64,000 nucleotides of DNA from Arthrobacter cavernae (GTDB taxonomy: Bacteria; Actinomycetota; Actinomycetes; Actinomycetales; Micrococcaceae): contig NZ_JAFNLL010000026.1 of NCBI RefSeq assembly GCF_017368795.1, positions 1-64,000 on the forward strand, given 5' to 3'. Shown here piece by piece: positions 52,173 to 60,265 of the stretch. Every line of letters begins with the position of its first letter. Position 1 is the stretch's first letter. The notes under the pieces are model-generated. The model was not told where the DNA came from. It made no database searches and worked only from the letters and a program-made list of their open reading frames with translations. Made by a program: the position numbers and the translations under genes.

Positions 52173-53252
52173 GTGTCACACGCTTTGTTTGAGCCATTCC
52201 GCCTTCGTGGAGTGGAGATCCGCAACCGGATCTGGGTCCCGCCGATGTGCACGTTTGCTGTTGACGCCCAGGATGGTGTCCCGACGGACTGGCACCTCAT
52301 GCACCTTGGCTCGTTGGCGCGCGGTGGCGCAGGTGCCGTCATTGTTGAAGCCACAGGTGTCGTCCCGGAGGGGCGGATCAGCCCGCAGGATCTTGGTCTT
52401 TGGAATGATGAGCAGCGCGATGTGTTTCGCCGCGTCACGGACCTTATTCATTCGCAGGGGGCCGTGGCCGCGATCCAGCTTGCGCACGCCGGCCGCAAGG
52501 GCTCGACCTGGCGCGGCTGGGGTGAGCGCAAGGCGGGGACTGTTCCGCGGGAGCATGGAGGCTGGACTCCGCTGGGCGCGTCGCCGATTGCGTTCCCAGG
52601 GCTCGCTGTCCCCGTTGAGCTTGACCTTGAAGGCATCCGGTTCATTGTCGAGGCCTTTGCTTCTTCTGCCCGCCGTGCGGTCGATGCCGGGTTTGACGTG
52701 CTTGAGCTTCATGGGGCACACGGATACCTGCTTCACCAGTTCCTTTCGCCCTTGAGCAACCACCGGCAGGATGGCTACGGAGGCTCCCTGGGAAACCGTG
52801 CGCGCCTTCTCTTGGAGGTTGTTGATGCCGTCCGTGCCGAGGTTGGGGAAGCGGTTCCAGTGATCGTGCGCCTCTCGGCGACTGACTGGACGGAGGGCGG
52901 GCTCACCCCCGATGACACGGAACAGATCGTCCTCTGGCTCAAGGACCGCGGCGTGGACATGATCGACGTCTCCACCGGAGGCAATGTGGCCAACGCTGCC
53001 ATCCCGGTCGGTCCGGGCTACCAACTGCCCTTTGCTGAACGCATCAGGAGCAATACGGGTGTTCCCGTGGCGGCGGTCGGAATGATTGACCAGCCCTACC
53101 AGGCCGAACAGATCGTTGCCACCGGCCAGGCGGACGTCGTGCTCGTAGGGCGCGAATCCCTGCGTGATCCCAATTTCACGATCCGGGCTGCCGATGAGCT
53201 CCGCTATGAGTTGCCCTACAAGCCTGCGCAATACGAGCGGGCATACGTCTAG
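52173..53252 (+). CDS. Old yellow enzyme family NADH:flavin oxidoreductase (YqjM-like)
   Basis: 359 residues from GTG 52173 with GAGGAG upstream. FMN-binding TIM barrel: LFEPFRLRGVEIRNRIWVPPMCTF (YqjM-type start with Cys), HLGSLARGGAGAVIVEATGV, AIQLAHAGRKGSTW, LHGAHGYLLHQFLSPLSNHRQDGYGGSLGNRARLLLEV and the late ADVVLVGRESLRDPNF. It reduces alpha,beta-unsaturated carbonyls in known relatives. An arginase-like gene starts 19 bases later. Confidence 0.93.
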   Translation: MSHALFEPFRLRGVEIRNRIWVPPMCTFAVDAQDGVPTDWHLMHLGSLARGGAGAVIVEATGVVPEGRISPQDLGLWNDEQRDVFRRVTDLIHSQGAVAAIQLAHAGRKGSTWRGWGERKAGTVPREHGGWTPLGASPIAFPGLAVPVELDLEGIRFIVEAFASSARRAVDAGFDVLELHGAHGYLLHQFLSPLSNHRQDGYGGSLGNRARLLLEVVDAVRAEVGEAVPVIVRLSATDWTEGGLTPDDTEQIVLWLKDRGVDMIDVSTGGNVANAAIPVGPGYQLPFAERIRSNTGVPVAAVGMIDQPYQAEQIVATGQADVVLVGRESLRDPNFTIRAADELRYELPYKPAQYERAYV

Positions 53253-53270
53253 CCCCCAAGGAGTGACCAC

Positions 53271-54140
53271 GTGAGCACGTCAAAAACGATGAGGCTTGTA
53301 TTGCCGCAGTGGCAAGGTGGAAACAACGAGCTGTATGTACTCGGATCAGAGCTGCTCGCTTGGCTGGCGCCACTCACGGAGGATCCCGTGGTTCGGGTGC
53401 CGGTCGAAGAGTTCCGCCAAGACGGCACTCTCGACGACGGCATGCTGTACCGCTCTGCGCTGCTTCGCCAACTGAGGACCGCCCGGGAGCTGATCGATCG
53501 GGAGCGCCCCGACAGAATAGCGGTTCTGGGCGGGGACTGCCTCGCGGCCCAAGCACCATTCGCGTACCTGAATGAGAAGTACGGCGGCGGGCTGGGCATC
53601 CTGTGGATCGATGCCCACTCCGACGTCAAGACGACAGCCGATACCCCGAATGCGCACGCCATGGTCCTGGGCAATCTGCTGGGGGAGGGGGATCGGGATT
53701 TCAGCAGGGAGGTGGCCCGGACCTTCAACCCCAAAAAGGTCATGTATGCAGGGCTACGGGAGGAGATCCTCTCACCAGCTGAATCTGCGGTAATCGACAG
53801 GCTGGGCCTGAAAAATGCCACCCCGGAATCTCTGGTGGTCGACAGCTCTCCGGTGTTGGACTGGGTCCGGGAGAACGGTATCAAGCGCCTGGCTATTCAT
53901 CTGGACCTTGACGTGATCGCACCCGCCCAGTTCCGTTCCGTGATGTTCGCCAAGCCAGGTCTGGAATCCGGCCCGGATGGGCAGCACCGTGGCGGCGAGA
54001 TGGAGTTCTCGCAGGTTACCCGGCTTATCGCCGATGTCACTGGAGCGACTGAGGTGGTTGGCCTGAGCATCTGTGAGCACCTTCCATGGGATGCGATGCA
54101 ACTCAAGCAAGCCCTGGCCAGGTTCCCCATTCTCAACTGA
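53271..54140 (+). CDS. Arginase/agmatinase/formiminoglutamase family protein
   Basis: 289 residues from GTG 53271 with AAGGAG upstream. The ureohydrolase fold is evident in RIAVLGGDCLAAQAPFAYL, GILWIDAHSDVKTTADTPNAHAMVLGNLLG and LAIHLDLDVIAPAQF. The first metal ligand motif reads GGDC where arginases have GGDH; the DAHxD and DxD ligands are kept. It follows the old-yellow-enzyme gene and is probably co-transcribed with it. Substrate unclear. Confidence 0.85.
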   Translation: MSTSKTMRLVLPQWQGGNNELYVLGSELLAWLAPLTEDPVVRVPVEEFRQDGTLDDGMLYRSALLRQLRTARELIDRERPDRIAVLGGDCLAAQAPFAYLNEKYGGGLGILWIDAHSDVKTTADTPNAHAMVLGNLLGEGDRDFSREVARTFNPKKVMYAGLREEILSPAESAVIDRLGLKNATPESLVVDSSPVLDWVRENGIKRLAIHLDLDVIAPAQFRSVMFAKPGLESGPDGQHRGGEMEFSQVTRLIADVTGATEVVGLSICEHLPWDAMQLKQALARFPILN

Positions 54141-54184
54141 ACACGCGGGACAACGTGCCCGGAGCCGCCGCCTGGTTGAAGCCA

Positions 54185-54230
54185 TTGACATCCCCTGCCC
54201 GCGGACATATCGTACAACCAAATGGTTGTA
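54185..54230 (+). promoter_or_regulatory. Promoter with overlapping ArsR operator
   Basis: TTGACA (54185-54190), a 17-base spacer and TATCGT (54208-54213) form a good promoter. TACAACCA-AA-TGGTTGTA (54213-54230) is a perfect 8-bp inverted repeat that touches the -10 box and contains the ATG (54222) of the ArsR gene, so binding would block both promoter and start. Confidence 0.7.
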
Positions 54231-54554
54231 GATCAGCTCAGTGAGGCAGAAGCCGACCGTCTTTTCCAGGCCTTCGCGGATGCTACCCGCCGTGATATCG
54301 TGCGTCGGGTGACGGTGGGCGAGTATTCGGTATCCGGCCTCGCCGCGCTCTACGCCATGAGTTTCGCCGCCGTCCAGAAGCATGTGGCGGTGCTGGAACG
54401 GGCTTCCCTGGTCACCAAGGAGAAGCGCGGAAGGGAGCAGATTGTGCGGGGAAACCACGAAGGACTGCAGAAAGCCCGCCGGCTGCTTGACGAGTACGAG
54501 GCGATCTGGCGGCAACGCGTCGAGCGGATCGCGGACATTCTGGCTGAAGCATAG
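54222..54554 (+). CDS. ArsR-type HTH regulator of the SRPBCC gene
   Basis: 110 residues. Winged helix: LFQAFADATRRDIVRRVTVGEYSVSGLAALYAMSFAAVQKHVAVLERASLVTKEKRGREQIVRGNHEGLQKARRLLDEYEAIWRQR, the SdpR-like group often placed before SRPBCC (AHSA1) genes. The ATG lies inside a palindrome. If transcription starts at this ATG, the mRNA may be nearly leaderless. Followed after 13 bases by the AHSA1-like gene. Confidence 0.92.
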   Translation: MVVDQLSEAEADRLFQAFADATRRDIVRRVTVGEYSVSGLAALYAMSFAAVQKHVAVLERASLVTKEKRGREQIVRGNHEGLQKARRLLDEYEAIWRQRVERIADILAEA

Positions 54555-54567
54555 GAAAGGTTCCGAA

Positions 54568-55053
54568 ATGACTGTCATCAGTTCCACCAAGAATCCCGAG
54601 GCGCTGAGCTTCACCCTGATCGCCGAGTTCGACGCCGGCGTGGAGCGCGTCTGGCAGATCTGGGAAGACCCGCGCCAGCTCGAGCGCTGGTGGGGACCGC
54701 CCACCTGGCCGGCCACCTTTGACGACTTCGACTTCCAGCCCGGAGGCAAGGCCAGCTACTACATGACCGGCCCCGAGGGCGAGAAGGCCGGGGGCTGGTG
54801 GGATTTCACCGCCATCCAGGCCCCCACGCAGCTGCAGTTCGACGACGGTTTCGCAGACGAGGACGGCGACCGCGTCGAGGAAATGGGCACCACTCACGCC
54901 ACGGTCACCCTCGACGATCTCGGCGGCCGCACCCGGATGACCATCCAGTCCGACTTCGAGTCCGAAGAGCAGATGGAGAAAATGGTCGACATGGGCATGG
55001 AAGAAGGAATGCGGGAGGCGGCCGGCCAGATCGACGCGCTCCTGGCCGGGTAG
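54568..55053 (+). CDS. SRPBCC domain protein (AHSA1-like)
   Basis: 161 residues: LSFTLIAEFDAGVERVWQIWEDPRQLERWWGPPTWPATFDDFDFQPGGKASYYMTGPEGEKAGGWWDFTAI is the AHA1/START fold with the WWGP motif. The tail has MEKMVDMGMEEGMREAAGQIDALL. AGGAAAGG precedes the ATG. Co-transcribed with the ArsR gene. Ligand unknown. Confidence 0.93.
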   Translation: MTVISSTKNPEALSFTLIAEFDAGVERVWQIWEDPRQLERWWGPPTWPATFDDFDFQPGGKASYYMTGPEGEKAGGWWDFTAIQAPTQLQFDDGFADEDGDRVEEMGTTHATVTLDDLGGRTRMTIQSDFESEEQMEKMVDMGMEEGMREAAGQIDALLAG

Positions 55054-55080
55054 CGCTAGTGCCGGGCGCCACTTAACAGC

Positions 55081-55117
55081 AGAGGACGACGGCGGGAACC
55101 TCCCGCCGTCGTTCTCT
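55081..55117. terminator. GACGACGGCGGGA-family palindrome (copy 5)
   Basis: ACGACGGCGGGA (55086-55097), three bases, TCCCGCCGTCGT (55101-55112), with AGAG/TCTCT extending the stem. It follows the AHSA1-like gene's stop by about 30 bases. Confidence 0.7.
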
Positions 55118-55165
55118 GCCGTGTGCTGCCTGCCGGCGTTGCCCACCGCGGGAATGAATACCAAA

Positions 55166-55181
55166 GCTTGAATGTTCAAGC
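55166..55181. promoter_or_regulatory. Palindrome before the LLM oxidoreductase gene
   Basis: GCTTGAA-TG-TTCAAGC is a perfect 7-bp inverted repeat ending four bases before the ATG of the flavin oxidoreductase. It may be an operator for an HxlR or MarR-type regulator encoded elsewhere. Confidence 0.5.
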
Positions 55182-55185
55182 AATC

Positions 55186-56229
55186 ATGGACTTTGGCATC
55201 TTCACCTTCGGCGAACTATCCCGCAACATCACCACGGGCAGCGCGCTGTCACCCCGGCAGCGGCTCAAGGAGATCATCGAGCTCGCCAAACTGGCGGACC
55301 AGGCGGGCCTCGGCTTCCTGGGCCTGGGCGAGCACCACCGGCGGGACTTCGCCCTCTCCGCCCCGGAAATCGTGCTGGCAGCCATCGCCCGCGAGACCAC
55401 CAAGCTGCGGCTCAGCACCGCCGTCACGGTCCTGTCCACGCAGGATCCCGTGCGGCTCTTTGAGCAGTTCGCCACGCTGGACCTGATCTCCGACGGGCGG
55501 GCCGAAATCATCGCCGGCCGCGGGGCATTCATCGAGTCCTATCCGCTGTTCGGCCACGACACTGCGGACTATGACGGTCTGTTCGAGGAGAAGCTGCGGA
55601 TGCTCCTCGAACTGCGCGACAACGCCGTGCTGGACTGGCAGGGGGAACTGACCCAAGACGTTCCGGGCATGGACATCGCACCCCGGCCCGTGCAGGAAAA
55701 GCTCCCCGTCTGGGTTGGTGTCGGCGGGACGCCTGCGAGCTTCGCCCGCGCCGGAAGGCTGGGCCTTCCCCTGTTCATCGCGCTGCTCTCCGGCCCGGCG
55801 CGGTTCCGCCGTCTCGCCGAGCTGTACCGCCAGAGTGCCGAGGAAGCTGGCCATGATGCCGCGGCCCTAGCTGTTGGCGTGGGCGGACACTTCTACGCGG
55901 CGCGCACCTCCCAGCAGGCGCGGGACATGTTCTACCCGCACTACCGGGCCTACTTCGAGCAGAACATGCCGCGCGCGGTCGAGCACTTCCCACGTTCCAC
56001 CTTTGATGACTGGGCCGAGCCGGGCGGCGGACTGCTGGTAGGAAGCCCGCAGCAGGTCATCGAGAAGCTCCTCGAAATCCACCAAACCCTCGGCAACAGC
56101 CGCTACATGGCGCAGATCGGCCTCGGTGGCCTGCCGTTCGCGGAGACCGCCAAGTCCATCGAGCTCCTCGCCACCGAGATCATGCCCACCGTCAACCGCG
56201 AGCTCGGCGACGTGAGCGCGCCGGTCTAA
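55186..56229 (+). CDS. LLM class flavin-dependent oxidoreductase
   Basis: 347 residues from the ATG at 55186. Luciferase-like monooxygenase barrel: MDFGIFTFGELSRNIT, LGEHHRRDFALSAPEIVLAAIARETTKLRLSTAVTVLSTQDPVRLFEQFATLDLISDGRAEIIAGRGAFIESYPLFG and PVWVGVGGTPASFARAGRLGLPLFIALLSG. The GRGAF segment and final VGSPQQVIEKLLEI are typical of the Atu2307/SP_0267 subgroup. FMN- or F420-use cannot be settled by eye. A T-run terminator follows. Confidence 0.92.
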   Translation: MDFGIFTFGELSRNITTGSALSPRQRLKEIIELAKLADQAGLGFLGLGEHHRRDFALSAPEIVLAAIARETTKLRLSTAVTVLSTQDPVRLFEQFATLDLISDGRAEIIAGRGAFIESYPLFGHDTADYDGLFEEKLRMLLELRDNAVLDWQGELTQDVPGMDIAPRPVQEKLPVWVGVGGTPASFARAGRLGLPLFIALLSGPARFRRLAELYRQSAEEAGHDAAALAVGVGGHFYAARTSQQARDMFYPHYRAYFEQNMPRAVEHFPRSTFDDWAEPGGGLLVGSPQQVIEKLLEIHQTLGNSRYMAQIGLGGLPFAETAKSIELLATEIMPTVNRELGDVSAPV

Positions 56230-56240
56230 AGTGCCTGCTT

Positions 56241-56294
56241 AACGCAAGAAGACGACGGCGGGAACCTCCCGGCGTCGTCCTCTTTGCGTTTTTT
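56241..56294 (+). terminator. Terminator with GACGACGGCGGGA-family stem (copy 6)
   Basis: AACGCAA and TTGCGTT flank an inner GACGACG-CGGGA/TCCCG-CGTCGTC stem, followed by a T-run on the plus strand. The whole forms a long Rho-independent terminator for the LLM gene, just before the convergent 70-residue gene's stop. Confidence 0.75.
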
Positions 56295-56505
56295 AGTGCG
56301 TGACGTCCTCGAACGTGGGCGCCTTCGGTGCGTTGCGGTTCAGGCTGACCGTGTACGTGTTGGGTCCGCTGCAGGTGACCGCGATGTGGTGCTTGGGAGC
56401 GTTGGCCCGTGCCGAAATGTCATTCACGACGGCGTCGAGAGTGTGGTCAACGGCTGAGCGATCCCAGATTTTGAGCGTGACAGAGTGCGTGGTTTCGAAC
56501 GTCAT
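56293..56505 (-). CDS. Hypothetical protein, 70 residues
   Basis: MTFETTHSVTLKIWDRSAVDHTLDAVVNDISARANAPKHHIAVTCSGPNTYTVSLNRNAPKAPTFEDVTH. A strand-helix-strand pattern (VTLKIW, a VDHTLDAVVNDISARA helix, HIAVTCSGPNTYTVSL) looks like a real small domain. I do not recognise the family. Convergent with the LLM gene. Confidence 0.55.
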   Translation of the reverse strand: MTFETTHSVTLKIWDRSAVDHTLDAVVNDISARANAPKHHIAVTCSGPNTYTVSLNRNAPKAPTFEDVTH

Positions 56506-56752
56506 TATTCGGTACCTTCATTCATATTCGGCCATGGCCCCGCGCCAGTGCAGAGCCAGGAAATGGTCTTCCCATGATGCACAGCGGCGTACTAACGTCA
56601 CAAGCGAAATGACGTCCATTGGCCCGTGAGACTCATCACAGCCACCCGCAGTAGTGCGCGTGCCAAGGGATCCCGGCCGCTCCGCCGGGGTCGCGGAGGC
56701 CAAGGCGGTGACGTTCTGATTAGAATCGAGCTAGTCGACTATTGAGGGAATC

Positions 56753-57088
56753 ATGAAGAAACTCACCACTGTCCTGCTCGCTGCCGGGCTCCTCGTCTCC
56801 GCCTCCGCCTGCTCCGCGACGAAGCTGACCACCGCGGAAACCTGCGACCGGGTCAAGAACGTCGTTTCCAGCCCCACGGGCGGCTCGGACAAGTACGGAA
56901 TGATCCGGCTCGGCAACCAGATCCGTCCGATCGAAGCTGTGTCCTCGGACGAAATGCAGCCGGTGCTGCAGGCCATCCTGGACTTCACGGACGAGTCCGC
57001 CAAGGAGCACCCGGACACCGCGAAGCTCCAGGAACTGCAGGCGGAGTACCAGAAGGCCGGCACCACGTTCGGCCAGCTCTGCGGCTAA
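56753..57088 (+). CDS. Small lipoprotein, 111 residues
   Basis: N-terminus MKKLTTVLLAAGLLVSASAC with a lipobox Cys at about residue 20, so a secreted lipid-anchored protein. The mature part contains ETCDRVKNVV near its start and GTTFGQLCG at the end, which could form a disulphide. Charged helical middle (DESAKEHPDTAKLQELQAEYQKAG). No family recognised. A terminator follows. Confidence 0.8.
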   Translation: MKKLTTVLLAAGLLVSASACSATKLTTAETCDRVKNVVSSPTGGSDKYGMIRLGNQIRPIEAVSSDEMQPVLQAILDFTDESAKEHPDTAKLQELQAEYQKAGTTFGQLCG

Positions 57089-57107
57089 GGCGCCGTTCCA
57101 GCAGAAT

Positions 57108-57143
57108 GCCCCCGTCCGGATCCTCTCCAGGCGGGGGCCTTCT
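57108..57143 (+). terminator. Terminator after the small lipoprotein gene
   Basis: GCCCCCG (57108-57114) pairs with CGGGGGC (57132-57138), with partial inner pairing, followed by CTTCT. Also suited to stop the convergent MocR-type gene. Confidence 0.6.
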
Positions 57144-57153
57144 GCGTCTGTGG

Positions 57154-58566
57154 TTAGGTGATGTTGCGGGCGATGGCCTGGCCCAGGATGCGCGCGCCCT
57201 CCGGGAAGGCGCCGGGGTTCGGCCCCGCGTAATTGAGCCGGATGAAAGGGCCCGCGGCCTCGGCCGGGAACCATTCCGTGCCGGCGGCGATGATGACCCC
57301 GGCGCTCTCGCAGTCGCGGGTCAGCCGCTCCAGATCGCTTCCGTCAGGCAGGCGTAACCAGAGATTCAGCCCTCCCTTGGGGAGGTTGCTGATGTGGGCC
57401 TGCGGGGCGTGCTCGCGCAGGCTGGTGACCAGGAGGTCGCGCCGTGCCTGGAGCTGCTGGCGGAGTCCGCGAAGGTGGGTCTGCCACCCGGGCTGCGTGA
57501 CGACGTCGAGCGCTGCCGCCTGGAGGAGGCCGCTCACATACATGGACTCCGCCGCCTGGGCGGCGAGGATGCGTTCACGCGCCGGGCCGCGGGCGATGAC
57601 CCCTGCCACCCGGATGGCCGGCGAGACGCTCTTCGTCAACGAGCGCAGGTACACCACGTGGCCGGAGTCATCCTGCGCGGCAAGGCAGACGGGGTTGGCC
57701 GTGATGCCGAAGTCGTGTGCCCAGTCGTCCTCAACCAGGAAGGCCCCGTGCTTGCGCACCACGTCCAGGACCTCCTGGCCCCGCTGGGCCGACCACTGGG
57801 CCCCGGTGGGGTTCGCGAAGTTGGGCTGTGCGTAGAACATCCGCGCGCCGGTCTCCTCGAAGGCCCGGGCCAGCTCGTCCGGATCGGGGCCGTCAGCTCC
57901 GCTGGGCACGGGGACCGCCCGGACGCCGGCCTGCGACGCGGCCAGGATGGCGCCCCAGTAGCTGGGGGATTCGATGAGCAGGGGCTGCCCGACGCCCACC
58001 AGCGCCCGGAAGATCGAGCTGAGGCCGCTCTGGCTCCCCGGCAGCACAATGACGTCGCTCGGAGTTGGCGGCATGACCCCCACCGGGGTTGCCGTGCCGA
58101 GTTCGTGCGCGAACCACGACTGCAGTTCTGGAAGACCCGCCGTCGGTGGCCGGAACAAGGCGGCGTCGCCACGGGCCGCCCGGGTGAGAGCGGCACGGAC
58201 CAGGCGTTCCGGCAGGAGTTCCCGGTCCGGGTAACCGGAATGGAACGCGATGACATCGTTCGCCGTGCTGCGCATCGCGGCCGAGGCGGGGCGCAGCGGA
58301 GCCTGGGGCGCTCGCAGCGCCGCCGTCTGCCAGCCGTAGTCCGAGGGGCGCGCGGTCCTCACGGCCCGCACGAACGTCCCGACGCCGGGCCGGCTCTCGA
58401 TCAGTCCCTGCGTTGCGAGGGCTTGTAGTGCCTTCTGCACGGTCACCGGGCTGGCCTGGTACTCGGCCACCAGGGACCGGGTGGACGGCAACCGGGATCC
58501 CGGTGCGGCTCCGGCGATCCATTCCTTCAGTCGCGCCGCAATCCGGGAACTGCTATCGTTGTTCAT
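57154..58566 (-). CDS. MocR-type GntR/aminotransferase regulator
   Basis: 470 residues from the ATG at 58566. An N-terminal GntR winged helix (IAARLKEWIAGAAPGSRLPSTRSLVAEYQASPVTVQKALQALATQGLIESRPGVGTFV, ~8-66) is fused to a fold-type I aminotransferase domain (DVIVLPGSQSGLSSIFRALVGVGQPLLIESPSYWGAILAA; FYAQPNFANPTGAQWS; FLVEDDWAHDF; YLRSLTKSVSPAIRVAGVIA with the PLP Lys). MocR regulators sense PLP or amino compounds. Divergent from a DMT exporter, with a perfect palindrome between them. Confidence 0.92.
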   Translation of the reverse strand: MNNDSSSRIAARLKEWIAGAAPGSRLPSTRSLVAEYQASPVTVQKALQALATQGLIESRPGVGTFVRAVRTARPSDYGWQTAALRAPQAPLRPASAAMRSTANDVIAFHSGYPDRELLPERLVRAALTRAARGDAALFRPPTAGLPELQSWFAHELGTATPVGVMPPTPSDVIVLPGSQSGLSSIFRALVGVGQPLLIESPSYWGAILAASQAGVRAVPVPSGADGPDPDELARAFEETGARMFYAQPNFANPTGAQWSAQRGQEVLDVVRKHGAFLVEDDWAHDFGITANPVCLAAQDDSGHVVYLRSLTKSVSPAIRVAGVIARGPARERILAAQAAESMYVSGLLQAAALDVVTQPGWQTHLRGLRQQLQARRDLLVTSLREHAPQAHISNLPKGGLNLWLRLPDGSDLERLTRDCESAGVIIAAGTEWFPAEAAGPFIRLNYAGPNPGAFPEGARILGQAIARNIT

Positions 58567-58575
58567 GAGAGACAA

Positions 58576-58589
58576 TAGTAGCGCTACTA
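58576..58589. promoter_or_regulatory. MocR operator candidate
   Basis: TAGTAGCGCTACTA is a perfect 14-base palindrome between the MocR start (58566) and the proposed DMT start (58604). Confidence 0.6.
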
Positions 58590-58603
58590 GGCTGATTCGC
58601 CCA

Positions 58604-59572
58604 GTGGTATCGTCCAAGCCGGTTACCGGCCTGTGGTGGGGCCTCCTCGGAGTAGCGGCATTCTCCTTCACTGTTCCGTTCACCCGGGTGGCGGTGGGCG
58701 GGCTGTCGCCGCTGTTCATCGGCTCCGGCCGGGCGGTGCTGGCCGCGGTCCTGGCGGCCCTTGCCCTCGCACTCACCCGTCAACGGCTTCCGCACGGTGT
58801 GCAGTGGGCGAGGCTCGCCGTGGTTGCCGGCGGCATCGTCATCGGCTTCCCGCTGCTCACCTCCTACGCGCTCACCACCGTTCCTGCCAGCCACGGCGCG
58901 GTGGTCATCGCCCTGCTGCCGGCCGCGACGGCCACCGCAGTGGTCCTGCGCAGCCGGGAACGTCCGCCGCGGGCCTTCTGGGCCATGACCGCCTTTGGAG
59001 CAGTCGCGGCGATCGGCTTCGCGTCTATGTCCGGCGGATCGGCGCAGGCCGGCGGGCTGGCGCAGGCCGGGGGCCTCGGAGAATTCCACGCGGCAGACTT
59101 GCTGCTCCTCGGCGCCGTGGTGGCCGCCGCCATCGGCTATGCCGAAGGCGGCCTGCTGGCACGCGAACTGGGCTCCTGGCAGACCGTCTCCTGGGCCCTG
59201 GTTATCGCATCGCCGCTCATGGTATCCCTGACGGCGCTGTCCCTGGCCCAGCAGCCGCCGGCCGCCACCCCGGTCCAGTGGGCCGCGTTTGCCTATCTGG
59301 GCATCGTCAGCATGTTCCTGGGCTTCTTTGCCTGGTACCGCGGTCTTGCCATCGGCCCCATGGCCCAGGTCAGCCAGATCCAGCTCATCCAGCCGGTCCT
59401 GAGCATTTGTTGGGCCGGACTCCTGCTGGGCGAGGCCCTGGGCTGGACGACCCTCATCGGCGGCCTGGCCGTCATCCTCTGCGCCGGCGCCGCCGTCCGG
59501 GTCCGGCTCAGGCCGGCGCCCGCGCCGCCCCGCATCTCCGCCATAAAGTTACTTGAGCCTGCAAAGGATTAG
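58604..59572 (+). CDS. EamA/DMT superfamily exporter
   Basis: 322 residues from GTG 58604 (VVSSKPVTGLWWGLLG). Ten hydrophobic helices in two EamA repeats: AAFSFTVPFTRVAVGGLSPLFIGSGRAVLAAVLAALALALTRQ; GFPLLTSYALTTVPASHGAVVIALLPAATATAVVLRSRERP; then EFHAADLLLLGAVVAAAIGYAEGGLLARELG and AYLGIVSMFLGFFAWYRGLAIGPMAQVSQIQLIQPVLSICWAGLLLGE. An in-frame ATG at 58565 would overlap the MocR start codon (CATG) and include the palindrome, so I prefer 58604. It is probably controlled by MocR and co-transcribed with paiB. Confidence 0.88.
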   Translation: MVSSKPVTGLWWGLLGVAAFSFTVPFTRVAVGGLSPLFIGSGRAVLAAVLAALALALTRQRLPHGVQWARLAVVAGGIVIGFPLLTSYALTTVPASHGAVVIALLPAATATAVVLRSRERPPRAFWAMTAFGAVAAIGFASMSGGSAQAGGLAQAGGLGEFHAADLLLLGAVVAAAIGYAEGGLLARELGSWQTVSWALVIASPLMVSLTALSLAQQPPAATPVQWAAFAYLGIVSMFLGFFAWYRGLAIGPMAQVSQIQLIQPVLSICWAGLLLGEALGWTTLIGGLAVILCAGAAVRVRLRPAPAPPRISAIKLLEPAKD

Positions 59573-59576
59573 ACCC

Positions 59577-60218
59577 ATGTTCATCCCAGCGCACTTCGCA
59601 GCCCGCCCCGAAGCCATCCATGACCTCCTCGTCCGGCCCGCCGCGGCCAACCTCGTCACCATGACCTCCCAAGGCATGATCGCCACGCTGCTGCCCTTCA
59701 TTCATGGGCCCTCCATCGGTGAACACGGCGCCCTGCACGGGCACCTGGCCCGGAACAATCCGCAATGGTCCGAGCCCGCCATCGGAGAATCACTCGTCAT
59801 CATCCAAGGCGCGGACGCCTATGTTTCGCCCTCCTGGTACGCCTCGAAGGCCGAACACGGACGCGTTGTTCCCACGTGGAACTACTCCACGGCCCATGTG
59901 TACGGCACCCTGGTCATCCACGACGATCCGGTGTGGCTCGGCAACCACGTCAGGCGGCTGAGCGGGCTCCACGAAGCCGGGTTCGAGAAGCCGTGGTCCG
60001 TGGATGATGCGCCGGAGCGCTACATCGCCGGGCAGCTGCGCGCGACCGTCGGCATCGAACTGCTCATCACCCGGATTGAGGCGAAGACCAAGCTCAGCCA
60101 GAACCGGAGCGGGGCCGACGTCGACGGCGTTGTGGCGGGACTGCGCGCCCGCGGGCAGGCCGAGTGTGCCGCCGACGTGGAACGGGCGAATCCGAACCGG
60201 GACGCCTGCCGCGGCTAG
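59577..60218 (+). CDS. paiB: PaiB-type FMN-binding protein
   Basis: 213 residues: MFIPAHFAARPEAIHDLLVRPAAANLVTMTSQGMIATLLPFIHGPSIGEHGALHGHLARNNPQWSEPAIGESLVIIQGADAYVSPSWYASKAEHGRVVPTWNYSTAHVYGTLVIHDDP is the full PaiB fold with the FMN-binding SPSWYASK and VPTWNY motifs. In Bacillus, PaiB affects sporulation and protease genes. Here it follows the DMT gene by 4 bp. Confidence 0.93.
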   Translation: MFIPAHFAARPEAIHDLLVRPAAANLVTMTSQGMIATLLPFIHGPSIGEHGALHGHLARNNPQWSEPAIGESLVIIQGADAYVSPSWYASKAEHGRVVPTWNYSTAHVYGTLVIHDDPVWLGNHVRRLSGLHEAGFEKPWSVDDAPERYIAGQLRATVGIELLITRIEAKTKLSQNRSGADVDGVVAGLRARGQAECAADVERANPNRDACRG

Positions 60219-60265
60219 AAACGTGGCTGGGAACGCGGCCGTCACCGCGGGGCGACAGGTCTGGG

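Noticed and set aside
56518..56703. 61-codon minus-strand open frame
   Set aside because: No ribosome site and no plausible fold; the 56506-56752 gap is better taken as non-coding.
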